Source: Oscheius sp. JU75
Taxonomy: Eukaryota > Nematoda > Chromadorea > Rhabditida > Rhabditidae
DNA length: 64,000 nucleotides
Assembly (NCBI GenBank): GCA_037178855.1
Contig: JASJZC010000006.1
Span: 6,200,001-6,264,000 of the forward strand
Reading direction: 5' to 3'
Shown here: one piece after another, positions 34,710-46,195 of the stretch
Numbering within the stretch: position 1 is the first letter of the stretch
How the letters are laid out: each line of letters starts with the position of its first letter
Made by a program: the position numbers and the translations under genes
The notes under the pieces: model-generated
Seen by the model: only the letters and a program-made list of their open reading frames with translations
What the model was told of the DNA's origin: nothing
Databases searched by the model: none

Positions 34710-35051
34710 GCTTTTGGATAGGAAACTGAAACAGTTCTCCCACGCCGCAGTCGTTTAGCCTTCAGTTCTTGTCGAGCTACCACAAACTGAACGACATCCC
34801 CATGCTGCTCTCCGCTCACAATTGACTTGTCATCTAATTTTTGACTTGCTTCGTAACTACTGACAACTCTACAAACAAACAGAGAAACAGAGTCAACCAC
34901 AGACATAATCGCGCTTTCATTGTTTTGATCTGATAATCGTCATAAGGTCGTTGCAACCTTCCAAAGAACTATTAAAGCAGAGCAGCGAAAAGTTTTATTG
35001 TCAAGAAAGTGTGGTCAGAATGATGTCAACTGGTGATAAAGTGACAGAAGT

Positions 35052-36349
35052 TCATTCAACTCGACGCGCACTCTTTCTATTGTCCACGACAATCTCCATC
35101 TCGTCTTTCTTCATGTCAGAATCGTCCTGAAATGTCAGTTACTCCAAGGTTTTACAAAGATCGCGTCACATACTTCTGGAAAGCAGGTCTTTGAGCCCTT
35201 TTCTTTGATTAGGTGACCTTGAGATGTCAAGGAAAGACAAGGCACTTTTACATCAACTACGTAAGCATTTTGTCTTCTTCGAAGAGAAACCTACATCGAA
35301 TTCCATGAACTTGTCATGGGTCCAGAGTCCATCCGCACCAGAACGAGGTGCTGCTGAACGCAAGTCTCCACCGCGACGATCAGAGTAGGTATCTCGGCGG
35401 CCACGGTCATCGCGACGCTCATATCGATTCTGCAGAGAAAAGTACAAAAAAAATTGATTTATGCTCTACCCGTCCGCGATCTCCGAAACCTTCCCAATCG
35501 GAGTGGCGTCGTTTGGGATGCGATCCAAAATCTTTGCGGGGATCGTAGACTGTTCTTCCTCTCCAGGCTTCGGATTTCATCCGATCGTCGTGCTGAGTGT
35601 TGTTTTGGTAATTTATCAGAATTCAGAATGCTTACATCGAAAAAGTTTCGGGATTTTGGAACAAAAGTCGGGTCAATTAGACGCTGAACAGGCTTGTCCG
35701 AGTCTCTGAAAGATCCATTTCTGCGCTCGTCCTCATCTTCATCATCGTTATCCCGATGTCGTCTGTCACGACGAGAGTCATTGGAATAGCTGATGCGATC
35801 GAGTACGGCAGCTCGACGATCCCTTCTGAAAGCAAAAGAACCTAGTCTGTACTCATTCTCTCTACCTGTTCATGGGAGTGCCTGCCGGCTTGATGATGCT
35901 CCCTCTCATCGAAACACGACGGTCAGCTCCATCAAAAGTACCTCCAGTCAAGCTGAACCAATCAGTTTACCATGAAACATGTAGAAACACGTACCGATTG
36001 CGAACATCTCCTCGATTCCCGGGAATTGTACAAGTCTAGAATTTAAGGGACGTAAAAAGAGAGTACAGCTTGCGGGCTCTAAACTACCTCTGCTTCGGCG
36101 ACTTTTGAACGGTAAAAAATTATAAATGTTCGCTCGCAAAACTTACAATACGCTCGGCTTTTCGTGAAAGTGAGGAAAGTGACGACTCTAAAATTGATGA
36201 TAAAAGAGTTATACAGGCATAACCTCACCATTTCTAGCCTGTTCCATGGCATCTGCATCCAGCATGTTGACTGCACGACCACTTCGCTGTCTGGACGAAT
36301 AAGAAGGACCTCCTCTAATAGGAGAGCGGGAGTGATGTCTTCTGGACAT
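35052..36349 (-). CDS. Barentsz/CASC3-like (SELOR-module) RNA-binding protein
   Basis: About 220-260 residues, very rich in Arg, Asp and Ser. Exon 1 from 36349 (SRRHHSRSPIRGG, RS-like), then RGSIIKPAGTPMN, an Arg/Asp exon (about 35824-35640) ending LIDPTFVPKSRNFFD, then HDDRMKSEAWRGR. Finally comes DGLWTHDKFMEFD before an acidic tail exon. The spaced pair (PKSRNFFDHDDR ... LWTHDKF) matches the two eIF4A3-contacting stretches of the Barentsz/CASC3 SELOR module (GLFFEHD ... WEHDKF), so a role in the exon-junction complex or mRNA export/localisation is inferred. The ATG is two bases behind an ATCTTCAG acceptor. About seven exons with short introns. The remainder is too biased in composition to add support. 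Confidence 0.7.
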
Positions 36350-36652
36350 CTCTGAAGATAGGAAAAAAGAGTTATTTGAAAGAGTCATGGTTTAAGAAGG
36401 GAGTGAGGAAGTTTACTGGGTGAAAAGTCCTTCAAAACATCGATGATGAGAAACAGTTGACCACAAGTTATCAAGAAGTACTTCCCCCAACAAAATCGGG
36501 AAATTGGTTAAAGAAAAAATGGGCAAAAGCCTTTAAACAGATTGGACACGTTCAAAGGTTCGTAATTGAATGGCAGGGCTGTATTTCGTGGTGAGACCAC
36601 TGTACTTATGAGAGAAAGAGAATCAGTGTTTATTGAAATGCTTATTAAAATC

Positions 36653-37460
36653 TTATTTTCGCTTCTGTTTTTTATCGATTGCTTCCTCAAGATCGACCTT
36701 CTTCAAGAGCACATTGGCCAGCTGCGTCAGGAGGAAGTATCCAGCTATGGCAGCCACGAAAGAAAGAGCGAAGTGGGCCGGGCCAAGAAGTCCAAGCAGA
36801 GGGTAGATCCAGTAGCCCTCGTAGTAACGAACAGCGAAAATTCTGAAAGAATGTGTTTTGAGAGAGCGAAAGAGTAGTCTAAAAGCATCTTTATCGACTT
36901 ACACTTTGAAATAGAAGAGCACGATGAGGATTGATACGAATAGCCGACCTTTGGCATCCACCCCAGCTCTTTTTTCAGCCATCAGTTCGAACAAAACGTA
37001 GAGTACGGGCAAAGTATGCGTCACGTGATTGAGCCAAGACGGGATCAGCTCTCGAATCCAGGCTGGCATTACCAGTTCAGGCTCAATGGTATACAGACCC
37101 CAGAAAAGAGCACAGGTTACCTGAAGCAACTGGATAACAATGTAGTCTGATTGACTTACGATGCAGCAAGGGAAAATAGTTGTGACCAAAGAGTGGTCCA
37201 GGTACTTTTTCATGAATCCCAAAGGAGGAATACAGGCCGAAATTGCAGATAGAACTGAGTAAATTGTGACTATAACCTGAAACAGTTTTTTAGAGTTCAA
37301 AGGATAGAGAACTTACAAAGTTAATGTTAGTTAGCATGATGAGCTTGTAGATGTACCATTCGTGGCCGAGACGCGGCTGATGTTGGACATCGTAGTAGAG
37401 GGAATAGCTCCAAATGGCAGAAAAGACCAGTTTCAAGAGTTTCGTAGATGAGGAAACCAT
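36653..37460 (-). CDS. AIG1/ADTRP (FAR-17A) family membrane hydrolase, copy 1
   Basis: Multi-pass membrane protein of the AIG1/ADTRP family, threonine hydrolases that cleave fatty-acid esters of hydroxy fatty acids. There are four exons: 37460-about 37315, then about 37277-37160, about 37120-36903 and about 36842-36653. The conserved Thr lies in KLIMLTNINF (end of exon 1) and the conserved His in WLNHVTHTLPV. Six hydrophobic stretches are visible. The C-terminus is Lys-rich (KKVDLEEAIDKKQKRK), a possible ER-retention tail. Length of about 235 residues is usual. It is followed 1.3 kb away on the same strand by a second family member. Confidence 0.88.
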
Positions 37461-37877
37461 GTGTGTGTTTGACTAGACCAAGGGATGCGTATTGAATGGG
37501 AAACTGTCCCGTGGCTGTGTGTGAAAGAGGCGGGAAAGTCTGCTATGTTGTTGTTGCGAAGGAGAATAACAACGGGGGGAGGGGTTAGAAGAGAGAGAGA
37601 CGCGAGAGAAACTCGTCCACTTCCCGGCGCGTTCAATATCCGATTTGTACCCGAGCCCAGTTGGTTCCTCTGTAGTCAGCATCCCTCTTTATCTTTATTT
37701 GTAAGTCACAGTGACTAAGGATCCACTACCGATACAGTTCATTACTTTTTTGTTTTACAACAGGCTGTTCCTCCCGTTCAGTTTTCTAAAGTTGATCATC
37801 TTTCGAAGCACAGTAGAAATCGATTTTTGAAAAACAAAAAAGCTTCTTCAACTTATTATTGCTCCCGGGCTTTCAAA

Positions 37878-38690
37878 ATGGAAAATACGGACGAAGAAAC
37901 AGTTCAAGCATCTGACACTGATGGAGACCAGACTTGGAAAGAAAAGGTCAAATGAAGCAACAGATGACGCTCTAAGTCTTCTCGGCTTGACGAGAGTGGT
38001 ACCGAAGAGGTCAGAAGATTTTGGCTTAAAACGTAAATTCGCAAATTTCTCCAAATACACCTTTCAAAAAAATCCACAAGTTTACCTTTCAGGCTGTCGA
38101 AAAGGTCAGCCCGTATGATCCGAGTAACGAACAGTCGCCTCTAGTTAAGATTCGGACTATGTTTCCATGACTATCGCTAAATATTGTTCGAAATCATTGA
38201 TCGCAGCTTTCGAGGCAGAAAGGTAGTCATTGATTGCCTATGCAGTAGTCGGAACGCAATGTGTAGTTTAAAGCCTTTGCAGAGGTAGTTTTTTTTTTTA
38301 ATCGAAGAACACGTTTTAATAACCACATTCAGAAGTATTTGATTTCCAAATACCAGTTTGATGATCCCGTACCTCTCACCTTTTTGGATTACATCGTGTA
38401 TAAGGTGAAACTCCAACTGAACTATCTTGTCAGGTCGGTTTTATGTGTAGAGATTATAAACTTTCCACAACATCCGACTTTATTATCATTTAGGCGTTCA
38501 ATGCGTGTAAACGCAAGAATCTTGGGGAGGTCGTTTATTGGAATCATGCTGTAAAGAGATATTCACGAAGCCTTCCCTGAAATGCTCCTTATTCCTTACG
38601 ACAAGACCAAGCACTACGACGTCGAAACGGCCAGAATTACGACTCGTCCAGCCGTATGTCTCGTTGTATTACTTCCTGTTTTCTGAACTT
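37878..38690 (+). pseudogene. decayed or unresolved protein-coding gene
   Basis: Several exon-like stretches in changing frames: an acidic start after ATG 37878 (ENTDEETVQASDTDGDQTW), VEKVSPYDPSNEQSPLVKI (about 38093), YVSMTIAKYCSKSLIAAFEAE (about 38158), KYQFDDPVPLTFLDYIVYKV (about 38340) and HEAFPEMLLIPYDKTKHYD (about 38560). Splice sites between them do not restore a single frame, and at least two shifts are needed, so a pseudogene is most likely. I do not recognise the family. It lies between the two AIG1-family genes on the opposite strand. Confidence 0.35.
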
Positions 38691-38749
38691 ATTCAGGTTT
38701 AGTATTGTTGTTAAACACTTGTTTTCCACTTAATAGTTTTATTTGTCTT

Positions 38750-39611
38750 CTAATGAACCCGCTTCTTCGTCTGGACTCTTCCATGCACCGCATTGTGAAT
38801 CAGAGACAGGATCTTGTAGTTGAGGAAGATGACACCCAGACAGACGACGATGAACAGCATACGGAATGGAAGGGACAGAAACCCGAGGATCGGATATGCC
38901 CAGAAGCCGCTGATGTGATGGACGTAGTGAATGCTGAAAACATTGTTTATCACTGACTTCTAACTGACTGCACCGAACATTCAGATGTATGTTCAAAACT
39001 CACTCAGCAACATAGAGCAATGCAAAGACACCGATAATCTTCAAGGCTTTGGCCGTTTTTGGTTCCTCCTTTTTGAAGAGAATAAGCTCGGCGATAGAGG
39101 TCACAATCGGAAGAGTGTGCTGAACACAAAGCACATTTAGAGTTAAAGGAAAGATAAACAATTCCGTGGTTGAACCAAGTGATGGCAATGATGGCCTTGG
39201 CATTGTCGTCGGCCAGAAGAGTATCTGGATCGAAGAGATACAGTATCCAGAAGAGAATGACTACAGTCTAAAGACATACATTTAGTTTGGCATTACAAAG
39301 ATACTGACAGCTCCGACGGGTCCGACTAGACAGTATCCAGCCAAGTCGAAGATTTTCGGAGCTGTTCGAGATGTATTGGCAAAGACTCCGACCAGATGGT
39401 AAATGGTTTGAAGGTACTGAAAGAGATGAATTTGAAAGTCCAAAATCAAACTAACCAAATCGATGAGGGTCAGCCAAACGAACTTGGAGAAGAACTGTCC
39501 TGGAATGGGAAGGAACCGGGGATCGGCAATGAAGTAGTCGGAAATACAGAGACCGACATAGAGAAAGGCACAGACAAGATGGAAAAGTTGTCGAATGTTA
39601 AGAGCGCCCAT
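38750..39611 (-). CDS. AIG1/ADTRP (FAR-17A) family membrane hydrolase, copy 2
   Basis: Second member of the AIG1/ADTRP family. Exon 1 starts at 39611 and carries the conserved Thr in FVWLTLIDL. Later exons give ILYLFDPDTLLADD, the catalytic His motif WFNHGIHTLPIV (made by splicing across a 38-nt intron with GTTTAT donor) and the last exon YVHHISGFWAYPILGFLSLP. Five to six membrane segments, about 220 residues. Divergent from copy 1 except around the active site, so the duplication is old. Same orientation as copy 1. Confidence 0.88.
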
Positions 39612-40436
39612 TTTGCGAGGGGACAGTGATCTTATCGGAGAGCGGGAGAAATAGAGAGCGGAACACGTGGAGAGGAGTTAGGGAGCAAAGTTCATGCTAC
39701 AATCTAGTCAGAGAGATTTTTTTTCCAGTGCTTTTACGATACACAATTCAAGTTTGTTGCAGAAACTAGGTAACTACTGTAGAAAATGTAAGCCAAACTG
39801 ATTTTCATCCAGGACCAGCAGCCTGTGGCTGCTTCACCGTCCTTTTGTTTTCAGTTTGTTTTGGCGGCTACGCCGCTTCATAGTAACAAAAGATTCCTAG
39901 TGGCTTCACTGTGACAAAAGCAGTTCTAGAACGCAAGTTGACTTCCCATCCAATATTGGGACTTCTTTTAGATAACACAAACTCTGGACAAAATAACTTG
40001 CTCGTTTTTGTTTCTTGCTCACGGACGAACGGACAGGCAGACACCATTGCGGTTTAGTAGTAGAGTAATGATAAACCTTCCTGCTCTCATCTCAAGTATT
40101 TCAAATCTTTTTCACATTACCGCTGCGAAGACAAGTTTTCGCACCGCATAGGTTCGTTCATAATCTGATCCAACCTGACGTCTGGCCTGACTCATTGACC
40201 CCGGTGCGGCGCAGGTTGTACCGACGGAACAAATGCGCTTGGATAACCATTTTTTTCCTGCTTCTATCTTTTTCGATCACAATCCCTAAAAAAATCAAGA
40301 TTAATGTTTGTAACTACTCAAATATTCTTCGAACAACTGGATATCGATTGATCACCTCACCGCCTCTGTTTTTCTCTCAAGCTCTATGCTTTCAATATTC
40401 ACCTTATTTTATACGAAAACGTTGTTTATTTTACAG
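39612..40436. other. intergenic between AIG1-like copy 2 and IDH3B, with repeat
   Basis: About 0.8 kb holding the divergent promoters of the AIG1-like gene and IDH3B; 39820-40075 is a dispersed repeat copy. No other feature seen. Confidence 0.45.
39820..40075 (+). repeat. dispersed repeat, copy C
   Basis: Same order of blocks as 14150-14375: CAGCAGCC, CACCGTCCTTTTGT, GGCGGCTACGCCGCTT, CACGGACGaACGGACAG, GACACCATTGCGGTTTAGTA. The blocks are spaced slightly differently. It lies between the AIG1-like gene and IDH3B. Non-coding. Confidence 0.65.
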
Positions 40437-42339
40437 ATGCTCTCCCGCATTGTTCGGCCCCTGACTTCGGGAGCTCAGGTCCTGAACGCGGCTCGTCCTC
40501 TGGTCACGGCTTCCAAGCCACAGAGTGATCTGGCCCAGAAGCTAAAGGTTTTACTTCTTTTTTTATAGAAATCTTGTCAAATTTCAGGTCACGATCATCC
40601 CTGGAGACGGAGTCGGTCCGGAACTGATCTATACCGTTCAGGACATCGTCAGGAACACCGGCATTCCTTTGGATTTCGAAGGTTTTCAATAATGTTGAGT
40701 GTAACGGGGCCATTTCAGAAGTCTTCCTTTCGGAGGTCCACTACACCCGATCCGCTTCTATCGAAAATGCTGTGGAAGCTATTCGCCGCAACAACAATGT
40801 TGCTCTCAAGGGTAAGTTTTGCTATATCCTTTTTTTTAAAAGCCTTTTTCAGGAGCCATCGAAGAGTCGGCTGTCCTTCATACTGAGGGAGAGCTTCAGG
40901 GACTGAACATGCGACTGAGACGTCAACTCGATTTATTCTCCAATGTCGTCCACATCAAGGTTTGACAAAGCTGCAGAAACTTTATGGGGTTCGGAATAGG
41001 AATGGAACGGCAATACGGAAATGCAAAATGTTAGAAGGCAGGGAATTAAAGGCACTAAAATCTGTCCAACTAGTTTCTACTGTCAAAAATAAACAACTCA
41101 TCTGATGGAGAAGTACTGGAGGCGACCGTCTAGTTGCTGAAGCCAAGGATAGACCGAAACGTGAACGAACCATGATTTGACAGGGATTTACATGTCCAGA
41201 CAAGTTAGGAACCATAAATCAAAGATGGGAAGTGAAGATTTTTTGCTAGTTGGTGACGAGCCCGTTATGAGCGGCGGGTTGCACGAGGATCTCATGCTCA
41301 ATTTGTGGCAGCTCGACTAGAATACTAACTGAAAGCCGTCGGAGACGGTTGGTGAACAAATAGGGATAAGGACATACACACGGAGATACCAGAAAAGAGG
41401 TGATTTAGACAATGGACGGAATCAAGACCCGCCACGGAAAGCAGCTCGACTTTTACATTGTCCGTGAGCAGACTGAGGGAGAGTACTCTAGTCTGGAACA
41501 CGAACTCGTCCCAGGTAAGAAAGCTCTTACTTTTCCACTGTTTCTGATACAGGAGTCATCGAATGTCTGAAGATTTCGACCCGCGAAAAGAGCGAAAGAA
41601 TCGCCAAGTTTGCCTTTGACTTTGCCACGAAACATGGTCGAAAGAAGGTCACAGCCGTTCACAAGGCCAACATTATGAAGCTGGGAGACGGTTTGTTCCT
41701 CAGAACCTGCTTGGAGGTCTCCAAACGCTACCCGAAGATCCAGTTCGAGTCGATGATCATCGACAACACTTGCATGCAGCTGGTCAGCAAGCCCGAACAG
41801 TTCGATGTCATGGTGGGTTAAAATGAACTGTTCCAACTTGAAATCACAGGTCATGCCCAACCTCTACGGAAACATCATCGACAATTTGGCTGCTGGGTGA
41901 GTGTTCTTTCATTCAGTTTCATGCCATATTTCCGTAGACTCACTGTCTCAACCTGTCTTGTATTCTGATTTTCTCAAATGATTCTATGTTTCAGTCTGGT
42001 CGGAGGAGCTGGAGTCGTGTCCGGCCAGTCAATCGGCAGTGACTACGTCATTTTCGAGCCTGGAAGTCGCCACTCTTTCCAAGAGGCCATGGGACGGTAA
42101 CTGTACTTATGCCTGGGGAGACTCACACCCTATTTAGAGCCATCGCAAACCCGACAGCAATGATTCTCTGCGCCGCAAACATGCTGAATCACCTCCACTT
42201 GACAGAATACGGCAATGCTCTGCGCACCTCGGTCGAGGACGTCATTCGGGAAGGAAAGGTCCGCACCAGAGACCTCGGCGGCTATGCCACCACAGCCGAC
42301 TTCGCCGATGCCGTCATCAATAAGTTCCAAATGCAGTAG
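40437..42339 (+). CDS. idhb-1: NAD-dependent isocitrate dehydrogenase, beta-type subunit
   Basis: Regulatory (beta) subunit of mitochondrial NAD-isocitrate dehydrogenase in the TCA cycle. Exon 1 is a Ser/Arg/Ala-rich presequence ([20 protein letters not shown]). Then come [107 protein letters not shown] and [16 protein letters not shown]. The NIIDNLAAG and [16 protein letters not shown] stretches fit IDH3B better than IDH3G. About nine exons; the intron at about 40960-41411 is long for this genome and shows nothing recognisable. The ATG directly follows a TTTACAG acceptor. Length of about 370 residues is normal. Confidence 0.94.
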
Positions 42340-42993
42340 AACCCTTTAGAGATTTGTAGTCTGTCGATTGCTTTTACACTGTATATAGACTCGAGATTGA
42401 GGCGGGTTCTCTGCCTGCGTTACACCCAGTTTTAAGCTCAATTTTACCCTTTCAGTCAAGTTTGCCTTACAAAAAGAACGATTACTCATAATAAATCTTT
42501 TAGTCAGCCGTATGTTGAAAATGAGCCGGTTCGAGCCGTAAAATCCTTGTTTCCTGCAGTCTCTCCCTTTCAAAAGTCCTCTGCGTGTCTGCCGACTCTC
42601 TCCCCCCGTTACCGATTATCGGTCTTCGGTCCTAGGACCTATGAATAAAGAAAACTCGAGCCTATGACAGCTATTTCGACTCAATTCCAGTCAGTTTCCA
42701 TGCTATTTGGGAGAATGTAAGCTGTTTTTCAAATTAACATCAGATTTGAACTTCTTCGCAAGGCATTTGGCGCGAATTTAAAGACAAAGCATTTTCTCGA
42801 ATCCTTCATATTTTCACCTTTTTCGATAGAAGCCTAGAAAAGCACTAGGATTTGTATAAGACAGCATAGTGACTGAAATACACTGATTTGCGTGCTATAT
42901 CATAATGTTTTTACTTTGGCAAAGGTGCAAATCATTTCAGCCTGTTTTCTCTTATGTTTTTGCTCACGGTATAATTTTCTTTCAGGCCTCTTC
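42340..42993 (+). promoter_or_regulatory. IDH3B 3' end and sym-4 upstream region
   Basis: An AATAAA at 42644-42649, 305 nt past the IDH3B stop, is the likely poly(A) signal. The remaining 340 nt to the sym-4 ATG are T-rich and end in a TTTCTTTCAG acceptor. No gene seen. Confidence 0.45.
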
Positions 42994-44596
42994 ATGGATG
43001 GACGGAGTCGGGTGCTATCAGATGTGAGTGAATCGGAACTGCTGGAAGATGAGAAGTTCGAAGATGCCGTAGAAAGTTTCTCGGATCAGGTATGCTCTCT
43101 TCCTCTTTTTATTTCCATGAGACCATTTTCAAAGATCGATTTTGACCTTCTCTATTCAGTTGTTCGACAGTAAGCTATAGTTTATTACTCTGTTGTAAGA
43201 AAGGAAAATAGCAACCTACTTTCAGGTTGGTAATCAATTTCTTTTTCAGGAAGCCATCGCCAAAAAAGGAACACCCGTCAAGACGCAGAAATCGCCATCA
43301 AAATCACTAAAAAGCGCAACAGAAGAAGCAGATAACGGAATGGCCTGCAAGACACGACAGGAATCACTCGACAAAGGAAAAACGACGGCTCGAGAACGCC
43401 GATACAAGGATATGAAGACCGTCCAGACGCTGGAAACATCCAAAAAGGCCAACTGGTGCATGCGATTCTCGCCCTGCGGACGCTTTTTGGCCACTGGAGG
43501 AGCCGATTGTGAAATCCGGGTCTGGTGCTCACGAAGTCATCAGCAGGAAATCGTTGAGGAAGTGACAGAACAGGAAGAGCAGCTCCAGGGTTTCGCCACC
43601 GAGCCTTTTGCCGTTTTTAAGGTAATCTTACCAACTTTTTAGCCACATTCTCACATTTAGGGTCACAAAAACGAGGTTCTGGACATAATCTGGACCGATG
43701 ACTTCAATCTCTTCTCGTGCAGCATGGACAAGGACGTCAAACTGTGGTCTGTTTCCGCGAAATCCTGTCTCGGGACCCTTCGACACGACGCCTGCGTCAG
43801 TTCGGCCAAATTACTGCCCAAAAATCGCAACTATTTGGCCACACTGACCTTTGAAGGTGTTCTACGACTCTGGGACGTGCCACACAGGAAAGTAGCTGGC
43901 GAAATCAAGGTTCATGTGGGTTTGCATTAGTAAAGTTTAGTAAATATTGTTATTCAGGACAATCTCTGCACTGCACTGGAAATCATCGAAGAAGAGAGCA
44001 TAATTGTTGTAGGAACCACTGACGGGATTTGCCTGTTCTTCACAAAAACGGCTAGTTTTTCGAATTCAAACGTAGAACGTTTAAATGTTCAGCTAGCTGC
44101 CCATTCCACGCTGACCATATCCGACAAGAAGCCGAAGATCTTCGATATCTGCTCTCACGGGGACAAACTGCTAGTGACGACGGATGACTCGAAGACCCGA
44201 ATGTACAACAACAAGACGAGACAGTTCCTGATGAAATTCAACGGCGCCCCACACTCGAACAGTCTCACTCGAGGCAACTTCTCAGCCGACTCGCAATTTG
44301 TCATCAGCGGAGCCGAGGACTATTGTCTGTACTTTTGGTCGACGAATGCAGCTCTCCTTTCGCCGAAACAGGAGCAGAAGTACATGGAGAAGGTCAAAGT
44401 TGGCAGAGCAGCGATCACGGCGGCCGCTTTTGCTCCCAAATCAGATGTATGTTCGACGAAGTTCAGAATATTTCTTTTTCAGGTGCTTGTTCGAATTAGT
44501 GACAATGTGCCGGTGCCAGATGTGATAGTCTGTGTCGACTGCAACGGGACGTTGACTGTGATGACGACGAGTTCTCCTCCTCCTCTTGAGCCTTAG
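42994..44596 (+). CDS. sym-4: WDR44 / SYM-4 WD40-repeat protein
   Basis: Orthologue of WDR44 (rabphilin-11), a Rab11-binding WD40 protein in endosome recycling; the worm member is SYM-4. The short N-terminus (SDVSESELLEDE) lacks most of the long N-terminal region of human WDR44. WD repeats follow in order: WCMRFSPCGRFLATGGADCE, GHKNEVLDIIW...DKDVKLWSV, YLATLTFEGVLRLWDVP, a divergent blade (IIVVGTTDGICLFF), LLVTTDDSKTRMYNN and FVISGAEDYCLYFWST, ending VCVDCNGTLTVM. About six exons, about 440 residues. The neighbour two genes downstream is an ATP6AP2 homologue; the same pair is adjacent in C. elegans as I recall (R03E1.1/R03E1.2), supporting orthology. Likely first gene of an operon with mrps-14 and vha-20. 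Confidence 0.9.
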
Positions 44597-44845
44597 GGCG
44601 ATCTCCCACTTATTTTTTTCCCGCCTTATTCCCACTACCTGACGGGTGTATAGAACCTATTGAAAATTCCTCACTTCCCACCAATCTTTTTGCAAAACCC
44701 GGTAACAAATTTCACGTGCCCATTTTGTACATGTATTACATCTTTTTCATAATAACATTCCTATCTTTTCCGTTGCAAGAATGGGGTAGAAACTCCTGAA
44801 TATACCTATTTTTGACGAATGTTTATACAAATTCCCTGATTACAG

Positions 44846-45666
44846 ATGTTACGAGCGCTGAGCAGTCTGCGAAGCCTTGTCCCCTCGGCTTCCAACTTCC
44901 CGAAAAGATTAATTTCGACGCCTGTGGTGGAGGCAGAGGCGGAGAGCTCGTTCAAGGAAGACTTGACCGAGGTTCCAGGGGAAGAAGATCTTCAGGAGCT
45001 GGCTCCGAAAACTGCTCAAGCAGTCAGGCACATATACTCCAATCAGGCTATACAGGCCTTGAAGTGAGTTCAATTTTCTGTGTGGAAATTGCCAGAGACG
45101 TACTATTAGATTTATTCTCTAGCTCAGAATCGCATTACTACAAAATTGGAACTGTTTTGTATACCAATATCTTCAGCATGCGCTACTTCACAGAAATGCT
45201 TTTTAATCGCAATATTTCAGGTTAGACCAATATCCTTATTACGTGGAGCGCGAGTGGTGGAAGAAGGGAAAACGTATGACCTTCTGGGCTACCTGGAGAC
45301 AGCTTCGTGATGTTAAGTGGGTTTCTTTTTATGTCCTTTCAACAAAACTTTTCTAGACGTCGTGAGCTGATCCAGGAAGTTGGACCGGATCGAATGCGAC
45401 TGAAGGCGCTGAAAGAGAACACGGTTCTGCCGCAGGCGATTCGCGATGAGGCAGCCGAAAAACTGCACGGAATGTCCAAATACAGCCATCCGCGTCTGGT
45501 GCTCAATATGTGCATGTTCACCGGTCGACAGAGAGGAAAGATCAAGCCGTACAGAGTCAATAGGCATCTCTTCAGGTACCTTTTTTTTGTTTTGTATTAA
45601 TAACTATTTTCCAGAAAATTTGCCGATCACTGTCAGCTGAGTGGTGTCCAACGTGCCATGTGGTAG
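44846..45666 (+). CDS. mrps-14: mitochondrial small-subunit ribosomal protein uS14m
   Basis: MRPS14 homologue. The N-terminus (MLRALSSLRSLVPSASNFPK) looks like a mitochondrial presequence, followed by an acidic spacer and then the uS14 core: WWKKGKRMTFWATWRQLRDV, RDEAAEKLHGMSKYSHPRL, NMCMFTGRQRGKIKPYRVNR and the C-terminal signature CQLSGVQRAMW. The classical zinc cysteines are absent, as in other mitochondrial uS14. Four exons; the intron at about 45064-45221 is longest. The ATG sits directly after TTACAG, 249 nt past the sym-4 stop, as expected for a downstream operon gene. Confidence 0.94.
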
Positions 45667-45846
45667 TCAGTCTAGAGGTTTCTTCGACTCGATCATAATA
45701 TAGTGCTTTATTCAGTGCATTTTCTTGTTGATTTATGTCTCCTAAAACCTTGAAAATATCCGCTTATATGCCATTCCTGCCGTTGAAACGGCTTAATATC
45801 TTTTTTCATCCATTTTTGCTCTCATTTTAATTTCGAGTCCGTATAG

Positions 45847-46195
45847 ATGTATCTCCTTTCTCTTTTGGCGGCTGTGGTTTGCGGTAGGTTCATTGAAAAA
45901 AAAAATTCTGAAAGCAATTTCAGCCGTCTCGGCCGCCGATGACGTAAAGGAGGATCCCTTCCTGGCCACACGCGTCTTTTACAACGTCTCAGTCATGGTC
46001 AGCACCGACTATCCCGCCATTTTCGCCATCTTCGCCGGACTCGTTATTGCTCTTGTTCTAGTAGGTCTTCTTTTTTGTTGTTTACTAGTCATATTATAGG
46101 CAGTAGTGTACACTACAGTCGGTATGATGACCATGGACCCCGGAAAGGACTCGATCATCTACCGTATGACGACCACCAGAATGAAGAAGGACTGA
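45847..46195 (+). CDS. vha-20: short ATP6AP2/(pro)renin-receptor C-terminal (M8.9-like) protein
   Basis: Three exons (45847 on; about 45924-46060; about 46100-46195) encode only about 88 residues. These are a signal peptide (MYLLSLLAAVVCAVSA), a short lumenal stretch (DDVKEDPFLATRVFYNVS), one membrane helix (AIFAIFAGLVIALVLAVVYT) and the tail GMMTMDPGKDSIIYRMTTTR plus MKKD. The tail closely matches the C-terminus of ATP6AP2 (MDPG.DSIIYRMT), the part that binds the V-ATPase Vo sector. Human ATP6AP2 has a large ectodomain before this; here it is missing, so the gene encodes essentially the M8.9 fragment. The ATG directly follows TATAG, 180 nt past mrps-14. A role in V-ATPase assembly is inferred. 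Confidence 0.87.
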
